Made by a program: the position numbers and the translations under genes
Shown: positions 26,701-35,700 of the stretch, piece by piece
Layout: each line of letters begins with the position of its first letter
How positions within the stretch are numbered: position 1 is the stretch's first letter
Assembly (NCBI RefSeq): GCF_036588685.1
Contig: NC_086375.1
Location: forward strand, 40,750,045 to 40,814,044
Reading direction: 5' to 3'
Length of the DNA: 64,000 nt
Source of the DNA: Mytilus trossulus
Taxonomy: Eukaryota > Mollusca > Bivalvia > Mytilida > Mytilidae
Notes under the pieces: model-generated
What the model was told of the DNA's origin: nothing
The model's database searches: none
The model's input: the letters and a program-made list of their open reading frames with translations, nothing else

Positions 26701-29700
26701 AGAAACAGATTCCACCACAAAATCTGGTGCAATACGATAATTATCCATTCTCAACACTTAAATTTTAAATATGTAAAATGTTTGGCCAACCTCGCGTTTT
26801 AAATGTGAAAATTTAACTATCTCCAGTAGATAAATGTCGCATCACACTTGGTACAGTGGTATAACCTATATGTAACAGTAATGGAGAAAGACTATTTTGA
26901 AAACTGTTAAGTTCAAAGTAATATTGTAATGTTCTTGAAATTATTTTCATTCCTTTTACAGAAGAAAGAAGTCAATATGACAATACATTCTGATCAGGTT
27001 TTTGGTCTCCCTTCCACAAGAGCTTCAAATCTACATATTTGCTCTGGTTTTATTGGCAATCTAACGGGTGACTTACAAGTTCAAATACAGTTTGCAGGGA
27101 ATAATACTTACCAAACAATCATTCCTAGCTATACAACCAGAGTAGATACAACAGAAAACTGCGAATTAAAAAGAGTTCTCAAGTTTTGGATTGGATTCAC
27201 TGTCGCTATGAAAAATGCAACCATTAGATGTAGAGGAACAAATGGTCTTCATCCGAATGATTCACCTATCTTTTCTAAAAATGAAACTCTTTACCTGGTT
27301 TCCAGTAAGTAGAAGTTCATAGATTTTAGAATAGTATTTACATCTGATATGGAGAAGGCTATCATCAGATGTTCAGTAATTAATAAACACTTCCCAGATT
27401 CTCCAGCCTTTTATTCAAAAAATGAAACAGTTAAACTAATACCAGGTAAATATCACTTGTGTATGTAAATATGGACTTCAGTTGAACCCAATAAATCTTT
27501 ATCCTTATTCTTACTAATAACTATTTTTATTTTACCGTTTATCAAAATAATATTGCGTTTTATATAAAGAAACGTATTGTTAAAGAGGCGGTAGCTGTCA
27601 AATTCGTGTTAACCGTTTTGACTCAAATTCCCAACTTTTGGTTTATAGCATACTTAAACGTATATACAAATTATGCAAAATCTAAAATAAACAATTAACA
27701 ATGCAGTGGATCGATAAAATGTATTAGCATTTAGTGTGTATTCTAGTCCAGATGCAATATAATAAACTATTAAGGTGACCTCGAAGGACTACCGACAGTC
27801 ATATAACACGATATAAACATAATCGTAGAGTAGAAATAAATAGAATTGCAGCTTGTTCATCTTGACTTTTCTGCGTTTGTTTGGTTTCATATCACAATAT
27901 AAACTTTTAATTGTCCTAAATGTTATCAAAAGTCAAATTTTGACATTGAACAGTGGCATGTTATTCTTAGGCAGCTTGTGATTATCTACATTAAATATTT
28001 TGGAAGTGTTATTATTGATATCTATGTTTTGGGAATTTTCTTAGATGGCATGGTGTTTAAAATCGATTTTAGTAATCGTCCGTTATCTTGGATTGGTACT
28101 TGGTGTCGTTGTAACATAGTACCTCTTAGCCTCTTTAATGTTTTTGTCATTGATTTGAGTGCTCAATGCTCTTCATTTAAGTACTTGTTTGGCTTTAAAA
28201 CTATTTTGATCTGAACTCACTGATGAGTATAGAGTATAGACGAAACTCGCGTCTGGCGTATTAAATTATAATCCTTGTACCTTTGATAACTATTCCATAA
28301 CTCTTCTTTTTAAAAACAGAATTATCAAAAGTGCATTCACACAGGAGGACATTCTGATTAAAATAAGACAATTACATATGTTACTGATAGTTATCAAAGG
28401 TACCAGTATTATAATTTAGTACGCCAGACGCGTGTTTCGTCTACATAAGCCTCATCAGTGAGGCTCATATCAAAATAGTTATAAACCAAACAAATACAAA
28501 GTTGAAGACACTGTTTGTTAAACTAAGTTACTTGAAATATACATGCAAATACATAATATCTAATTGGCTTCATTTATCGAGATAATTGTATTAGCTTCTA
28601 AAACGGAAATTTATTAACAGGTAGATCTTTTTTTCTGCATATTGATATTAAGTGTAAATTCACATTGCAATAAGACGTGTCACGGTACTTGTTTATCCCA
28701 AATTTATGTATTTGGTGTTGATGTTATGTTTGCTATTCTCGTGGGATTTTGTCTGATGCTTGGTCCGTTTCTATGTGTGTTACATTTCAGTGTTGTGTCG
28801 TTGTTCTCCTCTTATATTTAATGCGTTTCCCTCGGTTTTAGTTTGTTACCCCGATTTTGTTTTTTGTCCATGGATTTATGAGTTTTGAACAGCGGTATAC
28901 TACTGTTGCCTTTATTTAAGGCTTTTTCAAGTCATTAATTTTCGGAAATTGAAACTTAGCATTATACAATCTTCATAAATATGCTTAATTCAATTTTGTT
29001 TTCATATCGATTTACTTTTCTGTAACTATTTACCATGTGTACATAAATTATAACTTTATTCATTTTCATTTTACATGGCAAATAAAAAGAAGTACTAATT
29101 ACGAATAAAAAAAATGGGGCAACAAGCTGTGATGGCCTATCCTCTATATACTTTGTAAAACTGTGGTGTTTTATATCTTGATTGAATTTTCGGCTTTCCT
29201 TTAAAACCATTTCCGAGTAAAAACTGTATATATCTCATTATCGCTATTTTACGAAATTTTTCTTTTACCTTACTGCGTGATCATTTCTTTTCTCAGCGGA
29301 CTTTGGTGATATTGAAAAAAAAAATATCGCTAGAAACTAAGAAGGGCACGTGGCGTTGTGAATGAGATGTCATAGAAATTGACAACGTCGTCATAGGTAA
29401 AATTATCATTGGTCATCTCAAATCGATTGCTTTTCTAACTTTTGCCGTACCGACTCAAGCGAGAGAATCAATCTCGTTGTGATGATCAACGATAATCTAT
29501 AATTATACATGTTGAAAAGAAGATTAAGTTTATGATATATGCATGCATTGGTTCAAGAATTATCCATATTTTTCACTATGCAGACACTCATTCCATACGG
29601 CTTTAAATATCAATAGATTAACGCCATCAGTATTTGGTATGCTATTTGTTTAATCTTATTATGAAGCGATACAAACTACTGCGAATGCATATAAATAAAA

Positions 29701-32700
29701 GAAACCGAACAATACCGAATACGTTTTTGCAGGTGTTATTAAATGTCCGACTCTTACACAGTTTGAATTGTCGTTCTTTGAATAGATTATATTTACGTCC
29801 AATTATTCATCACGCAATGTAAGTGAAGAATTCACTATTTGATCAACTCATATGAAAAAGCTGTTTATGTATATTTACACCAGTAAACTCATTTCAGGTG
29901 ATTCGTGTAAAGATAACACTGTATCCCAAAGCTACCGTGTACATCCTACAAACTGTCAGTATTATATTGAATGCCGGAATTACATAGAACCCTATGGTCG
30001 TGCATGTCAGTACGGCTATTGTTTTGGAATATACACAGTAGAAACATGCACTCCTTGCAATAGTGTTATATGTCTAGAAACAAGTAAGAAAGTGATCGCA
30101 TAAAGAAAAAATATTTAAAATGTGGTGATAAATAAAAACACAATGCATTGTTTAGAAAATTTCAACTGAGTTTTAATTATCATTTGATAGCGCAGATATA
30201 TGTTGGAAGTTCTTTTCAATGTTACATCAATTATTTCCGAAATGCAAAAACAAAAATTCAACGAAGAACAAATTACATTCAAATATCCAGAAGTTAAAAG
30301 ACAATAGACACAGCAATATTTTTAAAGATTCAGACTAAAAATGTTGAAGGTTTTCAAATTTCAATTAAAGATAGATGTAAAAACAACTATCTAAATTCAA
30401 TGTGTACAATTTCAATTTCAACTTTTTCTTTTTTAATATGCTTTATACTTATTTCGTTTTGAGCATCACTGAAAAAAAATTGTAGAAGTCGCATTAAGGT
30501 GGTACCTAACACTACAGGGAGATAACTCTGTAAAGTCAACTAAACGCTTTAATTACGTTGTGTTGTACAAGAAATATTAAGCTTCTCAATGATCAAAATT
30601 GGTGTTTGTCAAATTGCTATATAACCAGTGTAATTTTTCTGACAAAACGGTTGGTTCAAAAAAATTAAATTTGTATATTTTTGTTGAAGTGTCAAAGTTA
30701 ATACTTTGACAAAATTTAATGAAATTTAAACGAGCCAAATTAATTTTAGTGAAAGTGTTGTGTACCACCGTAACTGCAGTATCAAAAATACCTTTCATTG
30801 TATTAGCTATATCAAACAGTAGAAGTCGTATAATAATCAATGAGATACTTATCCTATATGCAGAGACGAAATGATGTTGATGAGATAGACTATACATTGT
30901 ATGCCATTGTTTGTCCTTGAACATTTGACAAACATTTTGCCATATAAGATACCGATTAGAAAGGTCCCTAAAAATTAAATATAAATGAGAAAGCGAACGA
31001 CCTGATTTATTTAAAGCCAAATAATATTATACAAATATGGCATATTTTAACCAATGAAATATAGACCCTGACTTGGAACCGGTCCAAACAATGTTATGCT
31101 GTTAAACTTGTTAGCAAGTATTTATCCTTTGAAAGTTATTAAACAGCACAACATATGTACAAAGTTTATAGAAATCAGTTTAAAATGGCTTGAACAATTT
31201 AATCGGCTCTTAAAATACGAAAAACAACAAACGACACAAAATACCTACACAATATTCAGCAGTTATTGAAAGCTAGTTTTGTGTTTTGTAAATTGATATT
31301 TTAATCTTTAGCTTGTTAATAAAAAGTCTTGTTGACATCATCCTTTTTTCTAATTTTAATTGGTTATATATGGAGATGGAAAGAAATAGTGAATTTACTC
31401 CAATTCATAGATTTTATTTTACGCCCTTCAGAACCAATAAGACGCAAAATTATCAAGTAACGGGTGAATGCCACAGAATAGGACATTAATGTATTTGAAT
31501 AAATGATGTTTAATTTATAGATCCTCCACCAAATTATGACAAAAATATTAATGTATTACTATAAAAAAAAAAATTCTTTTCAAAGGTAGCTCCTGCACAA
31601 ATACGACTGCTGTTCAGCAGGTAATGTAATAAAATTTAAAAGATATAGAACTCATTTGAAAGAAAGATGACCATATATCAAAAGAAAACACTTTTTCAAC
31701 TTGTATCAATAGCAAATAGTTTTAAGTCAAACCAAACAAATGCATCTAAGCAGATTTTTACGAAACATAGGTTTGATATACTGAAGCAAATTGACCTGTT
31801 TCGAAACAATTAATATGTAAATTCTATATTAAGTTTACTACATTAACATAAAAACATCTTTCAATTTCTTAACAAATATTTATGTCTTTTATCTTAGATA
31901 ATCAATAAGCATCTCATTCTGTAAATTTAAAAAGAAATGCAGAGAGTAGTTTCCATACATGCTACAGTTGTTAACATTCAGAAACAAGCTCACAATAAGC
32001 AATTTTAATTCACTATATTTAGGAGTATGGACGATTTCCCTTGGCTTGATTTTATTACACTCACAATATCAAACTCATTGTCAATTCTTACTTGAAAATG
32101 AGTATAAGAACGTGTTTACTAAGGCAACAGTTATCAAATCTCAGAAGTCGATTAAAAGAATCATGTGAAACACTAAAGGAACGGCATAAACTCACAAAGG
32201 AGAAAACCTGGGTGCGCATACAAGGTAGGCGTCCCCAGCTATATATACTACATCATCCGCAATTCGAATCTACACTAAGTCAAAATGTCAGAAACGGTAA
32301 AATTATAGAACAGACGACTAGACTGGTGTATATATAAAAACAACAGTTTATAGCTTAGGTTGAACAATGTTGACCTCCAATGTTATTTTTAAACAATATT
32401 AAGATAAATAGTACTTGTATCTATGATGAGATTATTTGAAACCTGTTCATACATCAAATTTTGAAAAAAAAACTCTAATTATTACACGATTTATCCTTTT
32501 CCTGATCTGTTGATTATTTTCATTTATTTAATATGTGGATCATTTGATCTCAGTCATGAAAAAGGCGATTCTGCCTGATGACGTCACAATGATGAGATCA
32601 TTCGAAAAGAATGAGTTCGTCTCAAATCCATTAGAGAAACAGATTCCACCACAAAATCTGGTGCAATACGATAATTATCAATTCTCAACACTTAAATTTT

Positions 32701-35700
32701 AAATATGTAAAATGTTTGGCCAACCTCGCGTTTTAAATGTGAAAATTTAACTATCTCCAGTAGATAAATGTCGCATCACACTTGGTACAGTGGTATAACC
32801 TATATGTAACAGTAATGGAGAAAGACTATTTTGAAAACTGTTAAGTTCAAAGTAATATTGTAATGTTCTTGAAATTATTTTCATTCCTTTTACAGAAGAA
32901 AGAAGTCAATATGACAATACATTCTGATCAGGTTTTTGGTCTCCCTTCCACAAGAGCTTCAAATCTACATATTTGCTCTGGTTTTATTGGCAATCTAACG
33001 GGTGACTTACAAGTTCAAATACAGTTTGCAGGGAATAATACTTACCAAACAATCATTCCTAGCTATACAACCAGAGTAGATACAACAGAAAACTGCGAAT
33101 TAAAAAGAGTTCTCAAGTTTTGGATTGGATTCACTGTCGCTATGAAAAATGCAACCATTAGATGTAGAGGAACAAATGGTCTTCATCCGAATGATTCACC
33201 TATCTTTTCTAAAAATGAAACTCTTTACCTGGTTTCCAGTAAGTAGAAGTTCATAGATAATTAAAAACCAATTGTTCAGAGAACTATTGATGGTCTTTCC
33301 ACCAGTAAGGATTTTTTTATATGAAAATATTAAAATTTGGTTTCAAATGTCAGTTGTAGTGTCAAATTACAACTTGTTGAACGCTGATTCCCAAAATGTA
33401 TGGTTTCTGTGGAAAAAATTATAGATAAGGGAGATAATTGTTTACTTGCGGTTCAAATGATGTTATGTCCGGTATAGTTTGATAGTTTAATTGACACTGA
33501 TTCCAAAAATATATGGTTCTACATACTTTTACATTAATTTTTAACAAAAAGTTGCTACTTCCGGGAAACAAAAGGTCACTTCCGGTTGGCTTTTACAAGT
33601 TCACATTGCTTGCAACCTATTGCAAAAAGTCCCATGTCTTTATAATGTATACATATGAGGTAAAAGCAAAGGTCAAAATCTAGAACGTGAATTTTGTCTT
33701 TGACCTTGAGCTCAATTTCAAGGTCAACAACCAAGGACCTATAATCAAAAGACCCCAGTCCTCTAATTAATATTGTTAAGTAGTTATATTACCATACAAC
33801 AAATATAAGATATAAAAGGGGGGGGAGTAAAAAAAAATGTTTACGAACCCTTTTAACTAAAATTTACGTGTTACGCCTTATCGCAACTAATAATTGTCTG
33901 CAAATATTTTGTTGATATCTTATAGGATTTCTGAAAATAAGAGATCACAAGCCAAAATCATATTTTTGAACATGACCTTGACCTTTGAACTTGACCTCAT
34001 TTTCATTTTTTTGGACCAAGGACCTCAAATCAAAAGACCCTAGTCCTCTATCACTTATGGTTTTCCAGTTACAAATTAATTTCATTTATTTCAATATAAA
34101 AGGGGAAATAACTCTCATATGGAGTCTTCGTAAAGCTTCGGTGAAAATAAAACGTAACATCCTCAAGACATAACGAGCAATTTGGAAAAATAAAATTGTC
34201 GCTTTCTTTTACGGTTGCGGAGGAGATCTGATAACAAGAAAAACAGTGTTTGGAAAGATAACTCTTACAAAGAAAAGTGCTCGGTTAAACAGGGTCAGTT
34301 CCAAAAGCGTATAGACTGTATGATATAATATACAAAAAAAATTAGCGACATCTTTTGAAACATTTTTACACAGCAAGAAAAAAATAGGCGGAAGAATAAA
34401 AAAAAATTAAAAACCAATTGTTCAAAGAACAATTGAAGGTTTTTCCACCAATAAGGATCTATTTTGATATCAAAATATTAAAATTCAGTTCAAAATGTCA
34501 TTTCCTATGGCTTTATGATGTATAAATGTGAATTTCAAGCAACGGTCAAAATATAGAACGTCCAATTAACCTATGACCTTGACCTTTATTTCAAGGTCAT
34601 AAACCAAGAATCACAAATCAAAAGACCCTAGGTCTGTATTATGTATGGTTCATGGGTACTATCACTTTACGCATAATTCTAAATATAAGAGGGGCAAAAA
34701 CTCCCATTCATTGTATACGCACCCTTCCAGTCAAAATTTATAAGTAACGACATGTTGCAACTTACAATTTTGTAAAAATAATTTGTCGAAATCTTATAAA
34801 TTTAATGAAAAAGAGTGAAACTAAGCCAAAATCAAAATTTAGAATTTGACCTTGACCTAATTTTAATTTTTTTGGACCAAAGACCTCAAATCAAAAGACC
34901 CTAAGCCTTTACTTTATAATGATAATAAGTTATATTACCATACAACTAATATAAGATATAAAAGAGGGAAAAGTCGCATCAAATGTTTACGTACCCTTTT
35001 AACTAAAATTTACATGTTACGCCATGTCGTAACACACATTTTGTGAAAATATTTTGTCGATATCTTATAGGATTTCTGAAAACAAGAGATCACAAGCTAA
35101 AATCATATTTTTGAACATGACCTTGACCTTTGACCTTGACCTCATTTTCATTATTTTGGACCAAGGACCTCAAATCAAAAGACCCTAGGCCTCTATCACT
35201 TATGGTTTTCCAGTTACAAATTTATTTCACTTATTTCAATACAAAAGGGGAAATTACTCTCATATGGGGTCTTCGTAAAACTTCGGTCAAAATAAAAGGT
35301 AACATCCTGAGGATATAACGAGCAATTTGGAAAAATAAATTTGTCACTTTCTTTTACGGTTGGGGAGGAGATCTGATAACAAGAAAAACAGTGTTTGGGG
35401 AGATAACTCTTACAAAGAAAAGTGTTCGGTTAAACAGAGTGAGTTTCAAAAGTGTATAGACTGTATAGTATAATATAACAAAAAACTAAGCTACATCTTT
35501 TGAAACATTTTTACACCGCAAGAAAAAAAATTAGGCAGAAGAAAAAAAAATAATCAGAACAAATTCAATAGGTCTTTCCACACGGAAAGGTGGAAAGACC
35601 TAATAATAATCAGAAGAAATCCAATAGGTCTATCCACAGAAAAGTGGAAAGACCTAATTAAAAACCAATTGTTCAAAGAACCATTGATGGTCTTTCCACC

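Larger units (their letters stand above)
19008..27318 (+). repeat. Internal tandem duplication, copy 1 (8311 bp)
   Basis: It runs from the middle of exon A1 (ATAGAT at 19008) through CBM14 and Ig-B exons to just after the Ig-B donor. It repeats as 27319-33252. Copy 1 carries a Harbinger-like element (20210-21199) and a Helitron-like element (22189-23763) that copy 2 lacks; copy 2 has 184 bases (29182-29365) that copy 1 lacks. These three differences account for nearly all of the length gap. Confidence 0.9.
27305..29897 (+). other. Intron 7, opening with a duplication junction
   Basis: Fourteen bases after the donor the sequence jumps into the middle of a type A Ig exon (27319-27445), then follows intron 4 minus its two mobile elements. 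It contains the foldback repeat (28200-28475), the empty Harbinger site (about 28526), a dispersed repeat (28672-28930), a 184-base segment missing in copy 1 (29182-29365), and the empty Helitron site (29695/29696). Confidence 0.85.
27319..33252 (+). repeat. Internal tandem duplication, copy 2 (5934 bp)
   Basis: Copy of 19008-27318, ending at the same point after the Ig-B donor (ATAGAT at 33253). It adds one complete CBM14 plus Ig-B module (exons 8-10) to the gene. Introns match at high identity with scattered single-base differences. Confidence 0.9.

Noticed and set aside
30586-31020. 144-codon minus-strand open frame
   Set aside because: It lies in intron 8 over a MITE-like element, is shorter in the near-identical copy at 24791-25084 because of a one-base difference, and shows no domain.
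33985-35318. Similar 62-codon frames at 33985 and 35130
   Set aside because: They are the same interior segment of a tandem repeat unit; they are neighbours of broken copies and encode no recognisable domain.
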